Below are positions 32,725 through 40,394 of a stretch of DNA of 64,000 bases, one piece after another. Position 1 is the first letter of the stretch. Each line of letters begins with the position of its first letter. The DNA is taken from contig DBQY01000011.1 of the NCBI GenBank assembly GCA_002305805.1, positions 17,821 to 81,820 of the forward strand, written 5' to 3'. Source of the DNA: Atopobium sp. UBA1382. GTDB lineage: Bacteria; Actinomycetota; Coriobacteriia; Coriobacteriales; Atopobiaceae. Position numbers and translations under genes: made by a program. Below the pieces are notes generated by a model, which saw only the letters and a program-made list of their open reading frames with translations, made no database searches and was not told where the DNA came from.

Positions 32725-33693
32725 ATGACCAAGATCGTGGGCGTTTCGTTTGGCACCAAGAACGGCAACAACGACTGCATCTGCAAGGAGGCGCTCAAGG
32801 CCTGCCAGGAGGAGGGCTGCGAGATCGAGTTCATCCGCGCGATGGACCTTGACATCAAGCACTGCACCGGCTGCATCACCTGCGTCAAGATGCTCATGAG
32901 CGGCACCAAGAACATGTGCGTCCACAAGGACGACTTTGACTGGCTCGCCTTCGAGATGTTCAACGCCGACGGCGTCATCATGGTCGACCCGATCTTCGAG
33001 ACCGGCGCGTCGGGCCTCTTCCACACCATCATGGACCGCTTCGGGCCCCGCATGGACACCGGCAACAACTTCATCGGCACCCAGATCGCCCAGGGCCGCC
33101 TTGCCCAGGGCGGCGCCGCCGCCAAGGGCGTCGAGGTGCCCAACCCCGCGATCATGAGCCCCAAGGTCGTCTCCTACATCGGCATCGGCGGCTCCGACTG
33201 GGGCACCCACGTCCAGTCCGAGCACCAGCTCCAGGCCATGACCCCCAGCTGGAAGGTCATTGACAACGAGTGGGTCGCCTGGTCCAAGACCGCCCTCATG
33301 GACGACTCCCTGATCGAGCGTGCCCACCAGATCGGCGTCAACCTGGCCAACGCCGCCAAGGACATCGAACACGCCACCTACCAGGGCAAGCCCGGCATCT
33401 GCCCGCACTGCAACTGCAACGACTTCTACCTCGTCCCCGGCGAGAACCGCGCCATCTGCTGCGTCTGCGGCCTCGAGGGCACCGTCTCGGTCGAGGACGG
33501 CGTCGTGAAGGTCACCTACGCCGACGAGGACCTGCACAAGGCCCACGACATCCAGTCCGGCAAGGAGATCCACGGCAAGGACATCGCCGAGAACGAGGGC
33601 AAGCTCGCGGAGATGAAGAAGACCCAGGCCTACAAGGACCGCGTCGCCTACTATCGCGACCTCATCCAGCCCACGATGCCCCCGCGCGCCTAG
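32725..33693 (+). CDS. Flavodoxin-fold NAD(P)H-dependent oxidoreductase with C-terminal zinc ribbon
   Basis: A 322-residue protein. The N-terminal 200 residues are a NADPH-dependent FMN reductase/iron-sulfur flavoprotein fold (IVGVSFGTKNGNND, CTGCITCVKM with the CxxCxxC near residue 47, then DPIFETGASGLFHTIMDRF). The C-terminal part adds CPHCNCNDF and CCVCGLEG, a rubredoxin-like zinc or iron ribbon, and a helical tail. A paralogue of the same design is at 39196-40185. It should pass electrons from NAD(P)H or a donor via FMN; the substrate is unknown. GGAAAGGGG precedes ATG 32725. The operator array lies 125-250 bases upstream. Confidence 0.82.
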   Translation: MTKIVGVSFGTKNGNNDCICKEALKACQEEGCEIEFIRAMDLDIKHCTGCITCVKMLMSGTKNMCVHKDDFDWLAFEMFNADGVIMVDPIFETGASGLFHTIMDRFGPRMDTGNNFIGTQIAQGRLAQGGAAAKGVEVPNPAIMSPKVVSYIGIGGSDWGTHVQSEHQLQAMTPSWKVIDNEWVAWSKTALMDDSLIERAHQIGVNLANAAKDIEHATYQGKPGICPHCNCNDFYLVPGENRAICCVCGLEGTVSVEDGVVKVTYADEDLHKAHDIQSGKEIHGKDIAENEGKLAEMKKTQAYKDRVAYYRDLIQPTMPPRA

Positions 33694-33724
33694 CGCGTCG
33701 GCAGGCCAGAAGAACTGCCTTTAG

Positions 33725-33757
33725 GACCCGGCCGCGACCACGTGGCCGGGTCTTCTC
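33725..33757 (+). terminator. Terminator of the first flavodoxin-fold gene
   Basis: GACCCGGCC and GGCCGGGTC pair perfectly around a ten-base loop, followed by TTCTCG. The rest of the 258-base gap to 33951 holds promoter-like sequence for the next operon and a TGTG-N7-CACA dyad around 33850. Confidence 0.7.
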
Positions 33758-33951
33758 GTCCCGTGCGGGGCTCCCGGGCGCCAGGCCCGAGACCGTCGAA
33801 AAGCGCATGGGTCGAGCGCACAAACCACGCGGGACATTTTGGCCCGATATGTGTTGCGCGCACATTGTTGGCGAGACGCCCGTGCGCGATGGTGTACGCG
33901 TGCAAGAAGGTGCCGAGAGGCACACATGGCAGCAGATAGAGGAGGATTCGC

Positions 33952-35436
33952 ATGAAGCAGCTTGAGACCGACGTCGTCGTCATCGCGGCCGGCCTCTCCG
34001 GCCTCGCCGCGTCCGTGGCGGCCGCCGAGAGCGGCGCGAGGGTCATCACCCTCGAGAAGGCGTCCAACACCGGCGGCGCCGCCAACATGGGCATGGGCCC
34101 GGCCGCGGCCGGCTCGCCCCTCCAGAAGGCCTCGATGATCGAGGTCACCCCCGGCGAGCTCTTCCGCCGTCACATGTTCTACACCCACTACCAGGTCGAC
34201 GCCCGCCTCGTGCGCGACTACTACTTCAAGAGCGGCGACACCATCCAGTGGCTCATGGACATGGGCGTCGAGTTCAACAGCGTCCGCCCGGCGTTCCGCG
34301 CCCGCGAGCGCACCCGCGCCTACGCCGACGGCGAGTACACCTGGCATGTCGTCCAGCCCGAGGACGGCTCCGAGCCCGGCCCGCGCGCCGCGACCACGAT
34401 GACCAAGCGCATGACCGAGCACGCCCAGGAGCTCGGCGTCGAGTTCATGCTCGAGTGCCCCGGCACCGGCCTCATCACCAACGACGAGGGCGCCGTCGTG
34501 GGCGTCACCGCCAAGAACAAGAACGGCGAGGAGTACGAGATCTCCTGCTCCTCGGTTATCGTCGCCACCGGCGGCTTTGGCCACAACGCCCAGATGATCA
34601 AGGACACCATGGGCTTCGAGTGGGGCAAGAACCTGTTCTCCTTCGCCATCCCCGGCATGGACGGCGACGGCATCAACATGTGCCACTCCGTGGGCGCCGG
34701 CCACACCCCGGTCACCATGGAGATGATGTACCAGATCCCCGACAACATGAACCACTTCTACGTCGAGGGCGCCTTCCGCCAGCCCTGCTACTGGTGCAAC
34801 CGCATGGGCGAGCGCTTCATGCCCGAGGACGAGATCTTCAACACCACCTTCGTGGGCAACGCGATCAACCACCTGCCCGGCAAGGTCGCCTACGCGATCT
34901 TTGACTCCAAGATGCTCAAGCACTGGAAGAAGGACGGCCCGGACATCGTCTCCCACGTCCACCCGCACGACCTCTACGAGGGCTTCGACGAGCAGTGGGA
35001 GCGCGACCTCGCCGACGGCTACGAGCCCATCTGCCAGGCCGACACCCTCGAGGAGCTCGCCGAGAAGGCCGGCATCGACGTCGACGGCCTCATCGCCAAC
35101 GTCGAGGAGTACAACGAGATGTGCGAGAGCGGCTGGGACGAGATCTTCGAGAAGGAGCGCGAGTTCATGCAGCCGCTCGAGAAGGGCCCGTTCTACTGCT
35201 GCAAGCAGTACATCGGCGCCTACGGCACCCTGGGCGGCGTGCTCATCAACCACAACATGGAGGTCATGACCGACGACTACAAGGTCATTCCCGGCCTCTA
35301 CTGCGTGGGCACCGACGCCTGCACCATCTACGGCGACTCCTACAACTACTGCATCCCGGGCAACACCATGGGCTTCTGCCTCAACTCCGGGCGCATCGCC
35401 GGCGAGAACGCCGCCGCCAAGCTCTTCGAGTACTAG
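33952..35436 (+). CDS. FAD-dependent oxidoreductase, fumarate reductase flavoprotein-like
   Basis: A 494-residue FAD-binding flavoprotein of the succinate dehydrogenase/fumarate reductase family without heme or FMN domains. The dinucleotide-binding segment DVVVIAAGLSGLAASVAAAE has Ala where the first family Gly is usual. NTGGAANMGMGP and ATGGFGHN are the next FAD contacts, and the ending YGDSYNYCIPGNTMGFCLNS is the family C-terminal FAD site (GNSMGFA type). Members reduce C=C bonds of enoates or oxidise the reverse; the catalytic Arg region (here CYWCNRMGERF) differs from fumarate reductase, so a different enoate is likely. GAGGAGG precedes the ATG. It heads a three-gene operon with two iron-sulfur subunits. 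Confidence 0.88.
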   Translation: MKQLETDVVVIAAGLSGLAASVAAAESGARVITLEKASNTGGAANMGMGPAAAGSPLQKASMIEVTPGELFRRHMFYTHYQVDARLVRDYYFKSGDTIQWLMDMGVEFNSVRPAFRARERTRAYADGEYTWHVVQPEDGSEPGPRAATTMTKRMTEHAQELGVEFMLECPGTGLITNDEGAVVGVTAKNKNGEEYEISCSSVIVATGGFGHNAQMIKDTMGFEWGKNLFSFAIPGMDGDGINMCHSVGAGHTPVTMEMMYQIPDNMNHFYVEGAFRQPCYWCNRMGERFMPEDEIFNTTFVGNAINHLPGKVAYAIFDSKMLKHWKKDGPDIVSHVHPHDLYEGFDEQWERDLADGYEPICQADTLEELAEKAGIDVDGLIANVEEYNEMCESGWDEIFEKEREFMQPLEKGPFYCCKQYIGAYGTLGGVLINHNMEVMTDDYKVIPGLYCVGTDACTIYGDSYNYCIPGNTMGFCLNSGRIAGENAAAKLFEY

Positions 35437-35493
35437 TTCCGTGACGCGCGGGGCCCCGCGGGGCCCCGCGCCCAAGCCGCGGAGAGGCGAGAG

Positions 35494-35548
35494 GGACGCG
35501 GGCTTGCGGACTTTCGAAGGGGGGAGCCGCGAGCCCGCGTCCTTCTCG
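35494..35548 (+). terminator. Intercistronic hairpin in the flavoprotein operon
   Basis: A 16-base-pair stem (GGACGCGGGCTTGCGG with CCGCGAGCCCGCGTCC, one wobble pair) is followed by TTCTCGG. Just before it, 35446-35470 is a self-complementary GGGGCCCC-rich stretch. It may attenuate transcription into the two Fe-S subunit genes. Confidence 0.55.
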
Positions 35549-35577
35549 GCGCGGCACGATCTGACAGAGGGGGTCAT

Positions 35578-37704
35578 GTGAAGCTCACGATCAACGGCCA
35601 GCAGGTCGAGGCGCGCGAGGGCCAGTCGGTCCTCGACGCGGCGCTCGAAGCCGGCATCTTCATCCCGCACCTCTGCAAGCACCCCGACCTCGAGGCCGTG
35701 GGCGGCTGCCGCCTGTGCATGGTCGAGGTCGACGGCGCGGAGGAGCCCGTGTGCGCCTGCAAGACCGAGGTGCGCGAGGGCATGCAGGTCAACGTCAACG
35801 GCGAGCGCGCCGACCGCGTGCGCCGCATGGCGATGGAGCTCATCCTCGCCACGCACCCTACCGACTGCACCGGCTGCCCCAAGTACGGCAAGTGCGAGCT
35901 GCAGTCGATGTACCAGTACCTGGGCGTCTCGCCCACGCGCTGGCGCGTGAAGAGCCGCCCCGTCGCCACCGACGAGTCCAACCCGCTCATCACCCACATG
36001 TTCACGCGCTGCATCCGCTGCGGCCGCTGCGTGCGCGCCTGCCGCGAGCTGCGCGGGGTTGGCGTCCTGGACTACCAGCACACCGAGGAGGGCATCCGCA
36101 TCGGCACCGACGGCTCGGTCTCGCTCGAGGAGGCGGGCTGCCGCTTCTGCGGCGCGTGCATCGAGGTCTGCCCCACGGGCTCGATCATCGACGTGCTCTC
36201 CCGCGTGCACGAGGACCGCTCCCGCGAGGAGGACGTCGTGCCCTGCCGCTTTGGCTGCCCGGCGCACATCGACATCCCGCGCTACCTGCGCCACGTCCGC
36301 GACGGCGAGTGGGAGGCCGCGACGGCCGTCGTGCGCGAGAAGGTCCCGTTCCCCGAGACCCTCGGCACCATCTGCAACCACAACTGCGAGAGCGAGTGCA
36401 AGCGCAACGACCTGACCGCGCCGCTCTCGGTCTGCCGCCTCAAGCGCGCGGCAGCGGTGCGCGACACCGGCGAGTGGAAGAGCCGCGTGCGCCACGAGCC
36501 GCTCACGGGTAAGCGCGTGGCCGTCGTGGGCGCCGGCCCCGCGGGCCTCACGGCGGCTCTGTTCCTCGCCGAGAAGGGCCACCTGGTGACGGTCTTCGAG
36601 GCCAACGAGAAGGTCGGCGGGCAGCTGCGCTACGGCATCCCGGCCTACCGCCTGCCCGACGCCACCGTCGACCACGAGGTCGACATCATCCGCGAGATCT
36701 CCCAGGGCACCGACGCCGAGCCGCGCATCGACATCCGCTGCGGCGAGCGCGTGGCCGATCCCAGGGCGCTTCTCGGCGAGGGCTATGACGCCGTGCTCGT
36801 GGCCGTGGGCACCCACGTGGGCACCCGCCTTCCGATGGAGGGCTCCGACCTCGAGGGCGTCTACGTCAACACCGACTTCCTCAAGGCGGCCCGCACCGGC
36901 GAGCCGATGGACGTGACCGGCCGCGTGGTGGTGCTCGGCGGCGGCAACGTGGCCTACGACTGCGCTCGCACGGCCGTGCGCCTGGGTGCCGAGAAGGTCG
37001 ACGTGGCCTGCCTCGAGTCCATCGATAAGATGACCTCCACGCCCGAGGAGCGCGAGGAGGCCGCCGAGGAGGGCGTGGAGCTCCACGACGCCTACGCCTT
37101 CACCTCCATCAACGAGTCCGAGCCCGGCTCCGGCCGCGTTGGCTCCGTCACGATTCACAAGATCGAGCGCTTCTACTTTGACGAGAACCACCGCGCGGTG
37201 ACCGAGCTCGTCGAGGGCGGCGAGCTCACGATCCCCGCCGACCACGTGATCTTTGCCGTGGGCCAGAAGCCTGAGGGCACCGACGCGATGGGCCTCGAGC
37301 TCACGCACGGCCCCTACATCGCGGCCGACGCCGAGCTCGCCACGAGCGCCGAGGGCGTCTGGGCCGCCGGCGACTGCGTCACGGGCACCAAGTCCGTCAT
37401 CGCCGCCATCGAGCAGGGCCGCGAGGCCGCGAGCTCGATCGACCGCCACCTCGGCGGCGACGGCGACATCACGGCCGAGCTGCTCGACGCCGACGTGCCG
37501 CAGCAGCGCGTGGGCAAGGTCCCCGAGGGCTTCTACGGCGGCCGCGTCGAGCCCAAGATCGCGCCGGCCGAGGAGCGCGCGCACACCTTCGACGTCTTCG
37601 AGTGCCCGTTCACCGAGGACGAGGCCCGCTGCGAGGCGTCGCGCTGCCTGCAGTGCGATCTGCGCCTGACCCTCACCACCCCGCGCCTGTGGAACGAGTA
37701 CTAG
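35578..37704 (+). CDS. NuoG-like iron-sulfur / GltD-like FAD-NAD(P) oxidoreductase
   Basis: A 708-residue fusion. Residues 1-80 are a [2Fe-2S] ferredoxin domain (HLCKHPDLEAVGGCRLC; Cys33, 44, 47 and one of 59/61), 90-115 the NuoG-type extra cluster site (DCTGCPKYGKC), 140-200 two [4Fe-4S] motifs (CIRCGRCVRACREL, CRFCGACIEVCPTG). Then comes a glutamate-synthase-small-subunit-like module: CRFGCPAHIDIPRYL, an FAD loop VAVVGAGPAGLTAALF and an NAD(P) loop VVVLGGGNVAYD, ending with CLQCDL. It should link NAD(P)H to ferredoxin-type carriers. GTG 35578 follows GAGGGGG; an ATG two bases earlier is out of frame and hits a stop at once. The next gene is 14 bases downstream. Confidence 0.9.
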   Translation: MKLTINGQQVEAREGQSVLDAALEAGIFIPHLCKHPDLEAVGGCRLCMVEVDGAEEPVCACKTEVREGMQVNVNGERADRVRRMAMELILATHPTDCTGCPKYGKCELQSMYQYLGVSPTRWRVKSRPVATDESNPLITHMFTRCIRCGRCVRACRELRGVGVLDYQHTEEGIRIGTDGSVSLEEAGCRFCGACIEVCPTGSIIDVLSRVHEDRSREEDVVPCRFGCPAHIDIPRYLRHVRDGEWEAATAVVREKVPFPETLGTICNHNCESECKRNDLTAPLSVCRLKRAAAVRDTGEWKSRVRHEPLTGKRVAVVGAGPAGLTAALFLAEKGHLVTVFEANEKVGGQLRYGIPAYRLPDATVDHEVDIIREISQGTDAEPRIDIRCGERVADPRALLGEGYDAVLVAVGTHVGTRLPMEGSDLEGVYVNTDFLKAARTGEPMDVTGRVVVLGGGNVAYDCARTAVRLGAEKVDVACLESIDKMTSTPEEREEAAEEGVELHDAYAFTSINESEPGSGRVGSVTIHKIERFYFDENHRAVTELVEGGELTIPADHVIFAVGQKPEGTDAMGLELTHGPYIAADAELATSAEGVWAAGDCVTGTKSVIAAIEQGREAASSIDRHLGGDGDITAELLDADVPQQRVGKVPEGFYGGRVEPKIAPAEERAHTFDVFECPFTEDEARCEASRCLQCDLRLTLTTPRLWNEY

Positions 37705-37718
37705 GAAGGGAGCGAGAA

Positions 37719-38804
37719 ATGACGACTATTGTGAGCTTCATGCCGACCTACGCGGCGGTGCCCGTCTCCCTTCACCTCCTGAAGGCCGACGTCGAGGGCG
37801 CGGCAGAGAGGATCGCCGGCCTCGGGGGAGAGGTGGCGGTGCTCGTGCCGTCCTCGGAGCCCGAGCTCGCCGCGCGCCTGCGCGAGCTTCTCGGCGACGC
37901 CGCGCGCGTGGTCGAGGCCGACGCGTCCCTCGGCTTTGTCTACGCCAACGACACCGCGTGCGCCTGCGTGCTGGCAGGCGAGAAGCCTCTGCCCTCCGAG
38001 GTCACCGGCACCACCCCTGAGCTGCGCCTCGTTGCCGGCTCCGAGCTCCTCGGCGCCGAGGGTTCCCGCTGGACCTGGTTCGAGGGCGTGCAGGCCCCCG
38101 TCGAGCTCCCCGCGTCCACGACCGTGGGCGCGCTCGTCGCGGCCTCCGGCGTGAGCGACGCCAAGGCGGTCTACGTGGGCTATCCCACCGGCGCGTTCTT
38201 CTCGGCCTCGAACGCCGACGCCGCCGTCGAGCTCGGCAGCGACTACGTGCGCGTGTACGGCCAGGAGTCGTGCATGGCGAGCGCGCTCGACCAGGTGTGC
38301 CAGCTCTACCGGCACGAGACCTGCGGCCGGTGCGTCTTCGGCCACGAGGGCGGGCACCAGATCGCGCAGATCGTGAGCGACATCTGCCGCAAGAAGGGCA
38401 AGGCCTCCGACGTGGCGCTGCTGCGCGACCTCTGCCCCGTCATGGAGACGCAGAGCCTCTGCGAGATGGGCCGCGTGATGGCGCGCACCGTGCTCTCCGC
38501 GCTCGACGCCTTTGGCGACGAGATCGAGCAGCACTTCACCAAGAAGGTCTGCCCGGCGGGGGAGTGCAAGGCGTACATGACCTACCACATCCTGCCCACC
38601 AAGTGCGTGGGCTGCGGCGAGTGCGTCGACGCCTGCGAGGACGAGGCCATCCTCGGCAAGCCGCGCTTCATCCACGTTATCGACCAGAAGGCGTGCACGC
38701 AGTGCGGCAAGTGCGTGAGCGTCTGCGACGAGGAGGCCATCATCATGGCCGGCGCCGACAAGCCGCGCACCCCGCCGCGCCCGATCCCCATCCGCAAGCG
38801 CTAG
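37719..38804 (+). CDS. NuoF-like iron-sulfur protein lacking the FMN domain
   Basis: A 361-residue Fe-S protein. The first 130 residues are unassigned (an electron transfer flavoprotein-like alpha/beta part is possible). Residues 130-200 resemble the SLBB domain of NuoF/HydB (VGYPTGAFFSASNADAAVEL). Then CGRCVFGHEGGHQIAQ is the NuoF [4Fe-4S] motif, and the C-terminus has a two-cluster ferredoxin (CVGCGECVDACEDEAI, CTQCGKCVSVCDEEAI). The NADH/FMN-binding Rossmann part of NuoF is missing, so NAD(P)H must be handled by the GltD-like subunit next to it. AGGAAGGGAG precedes the ATG. A terminator follows. Confidence 0.85.
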   Translation: MTTIVSFMPTYAAVPVSLHLLKADVEGAAERIAGLGGEVAVLVPSSEPELAARLRELLGDAARVVEADASLGFVYANDTACACVLAGEKPLPSEVTGTTPELRLVAGSELLGAEGSRWTWFEGVQAPVELPASTTVGALVAASGVSDAKAVYVGYPTGAFFSASNADAAVELGSDYVRVYGQESCMASALDQVCQLYRHETCGRCVFGHEGGHQIAQIVSDICRKKGKASDVALLRDLCPVMETQSLCEMGRVMARTVLSALDAFGDEIEQHFTKKVCPAGECKAYMTYHILPTKCVGCGECVDACEDEAILGKPRFIHVIDQKACTQCGKCVSVCDEEAIIMAGADKPRTPPRPIPIRKR

Positions 38805-38806
38805 CA

Positions 38807-38833
38807 GCACGTTGGGGACTGTCCCCAACGTGC
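38807..38833. repeat. Perfect 13-base inverted repeat just after the NuoF-like gene
   Basis: GCACGTTGGGGAC and GTCCCCAACGTGC flank a single T, three bases after the stop codon. It is too tight for a normal hairpin loop without melting the inner pairs and has no T-tract; the next hairpin is the real terminator. Confidence 0.7.
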
Positions 38834-38846
38834 AGGTGACGTCCCT

Positions 38847-38874
38847 GGGCCGCCTCCCCCGAGGCGGCCCTTTT
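38847..38874 (+). terminator. Terminator of the flavoprotein operon
   Basis: GGGCCGCCTC and GAGGCGGCCC pair perfectly around CCCC, followed by TTTT. The remaining gap to 39195 (about 320 bases) holds no gene that I can support; it contains TTTGTCCCGTGCGCACAAAG-like and TTTGTCCGCGCGCACGAAG-like segments that may be regulatory. Confidence 0.9.
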
Positions 38875-39195
38875 CGTCGGCCGAGAAGGGCGCGCCGCCG
38901 CGGATTTGTCCCGTGCGCACAAAGGCGGCCCCTCCCGCCCGCCAGGCTCTGGTCCCGCGAACATGCCGCCGCGTCGGGCGCCGTGCGATACTACTCGCAA
39001 CATGACCCTCTCGCGCTCTGTTTGCCATGCCGGAGCCCGAGGGGGTCACGCCTTTGTCCGCGCGCACGAAGCCGCGCCCGCCACGACCAAAAGCGTCGTT
39101 CGCCCAGACGGTGAACGCCCGCGCGCGCCGCCGTAGCATTCCCTCAGAATGCGCGGACGGGGGTCCGCGCCCGACGCTCGAGGAGAGGAGCGGAC

Positions 39196-40185
39196 ATGTC
39201 TTTCAAGGTCATGGCAATCTGCGCCGGCAGGCACGGAGGCAACGGCGAGGCGCTCGCCAAGGAGGCGCTCTGCGCGGTCCAGGAGGCCGGCGGCGAGGTC
39301 GAGCTGATCAACCTCTTTGACTACAACATCTTGCCGTGCACCGGCTGCGAGGGCTGCACGATGCAGATGGGCAAGGTCGGCGCGGGCCTCCAGAAGGAGT
39401 ATCACGGCTGCGTCCTCAAGAACAAGGACGACGTCGACGCCATCGTGAGCGAGCTGCGCACCTGCCACGGCGTGATCTTCGCCGTCCCGACCTACGACCT
39501 CACCCCGAGCTCGGTCTACACGCGCTTCGCGCAGCGCTTCCTTGCCTACGAGCTGTCGTTCCTTCTCGCCATCGGCGCGGTGAAGGAGAACCCGCACACC
39601 GTGGCCGGCCTGATCGCGGTGGGCGGCTCCATGCACGACTGGCAGAGCCTCGCCCTCGAGAGCCTGCAGGCCACCATGTTCACGATGTCGCTGCAGGTCG
39701 TCGACCGCTACATGGCGCAGCGCGACGGCCGCCCGGGCAATGCCTTCGTCTGGGGCGACGACGTCGAGTGGGGCGGCCAGCTCGCCCGCGCCCGCAAGAT
39801 GGGCGAGAACATCGTCAAGGCCATCCAGACGCCGGTCGAGGAGCGCACCTGGCTCGGCGACCCCGATGACGGCGTGTGCCCCAACTGCCACAGCTCGCTC
39901 GTCTACCCCGGCGACAAGCACTGGGACGGCATCGAGTTCCCGTGGGAGTGCGCGGTGTGCGGCGCCGGCGGCGACCTCGCCGTCAACGAGGAGACCGGTC
40001 GTCCCTACCTCAAGATCGCCGAGAACGGCCTCATCCGCGACCGCAACGACGACAAGGCACGCGCCGAGCACCTCAACGAGATCAACAAGACGCGCGACGA
40101 GTTCTTCGCGCACCTCGACGAGGTCAAGCCGCTGATGGAGAAGTACGCCAAGATGGAGTTCCCGACGCTCAAGATCGAGCGCTAG
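39196..40185 (+). CDS. Flavodoxin-fold NAD(P)H-dependent oxidoreductase with zinc ribbon, second paralogue
   Basis: A 329-residue protein of the same design as the one at 32725: a flavodoxin/FMN reductase fold (VMAICAGRHGGNGE, CTGCEGCTMQM near residue 50, VPTYDLTPSSVYTRFAQRF) and a C-terminal CPNCHSS...CAVCGAGG ribbon with a helical tail. The insert between the cysteine loop and the second strand is longer (GVGAGLQKEYHGC). GGAGAGGAG precedes the ATG. It stands alone, with a 12-base-pair hairpin (40192-40222) after the stop and the repeat array beyond. Paralogy suggests both act on related substrates or partner with the flavoprotein operon between them. Confidence 0.82.
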   Translation: MSFKVMAICAGRHGGNGEALAKEALCAVQEAGGEVELINLFDYNILPCTGCEGCTMQMGKVGAGLQKEYHGCVLKNKDDVDAIVSELRTCHGVIFAVPTYDLTPSSVYTRFAQRFLAYELSFLLAIGAVKENPHTVAGLIAVGGSMHDWQSLALESLQATMFTMSLQVVDRYMAQRDGRPGNAFVWGDDVEWGGQLARARKMGENIVKAIQTPVEERTWLGDPDDGVCPNCHSSLVYPGDKHWDGIEFPWECAVCGAGGDLAVNEETGRPYLKIAENGLIRDRNDDKARAEHLNEINKTRDEFFAHLDEVKPLMEKYAKMEFPTLKIER

Positions 40186-40191
40186 TCAGAC

Positions 40192-40222
40192 GGGCCAGAG
40201 GGGGAGTCGTCCCCTCTGGCCC
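40192..40222 (+). terminator. Hairpin after the second flavodoxin-fold gene
   Basis: GGGCCAGAGGGG and CCCCTCTGGCCC form a perfect 12-base-pair stem with a seven-base loop. No T-tract follows; the structure runs into the repeat array. Confidence 0.6.
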
Positions 40223-40224
40223 GC

Positions 40225-40362
40225 GTGCGGATTCCGGACGGTTTGGACCGCGAAAGCGTCCGGAGTCCGCACGTCTCCGGAAGAGGTGCGAGTTCCGGTC
40301 GTTCTTCTCGACAAAAGCGTCCGGAATCCGCGCGCTTCCTCGAAACGTGCGGGTTCCGGACG
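40225..40362. repeat. Array of five 16-base units in alternating orientation
   Basis: Units start at 40225, 40257, 40286, 40318 and 40347. Units 1, 3, 5 read GTGCGGATTCCGGACG with small changes; units 2 and 4 are the reverse complement. Starts are 32, 29, 32 and 29 bases apart, so the array repeats every 61 bases. It lies between the 3' ends of two convergent genes, like REP/BIME elements of other bacteria. Confidence 0.85.
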
Positions 40363-40394
40363 ATCCGGCCGAGAAGGGCGACCTCCTCGCGCCC

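Noticed and set aside
33721..37584. A minus-strand open frame of about 1290 codons
   Set aside because: It lies opposite the flavoprotein and Fe-S genes, has biased Val/Ala/Asp/His content typical of a GC-rich shadow frame, and no domain can be recognised.
40225..40362. CRISPR array
   Set aside because: Units are 16 bases, alternate in orientation, and the spacers are 13-16 bases; no cas genes are present.
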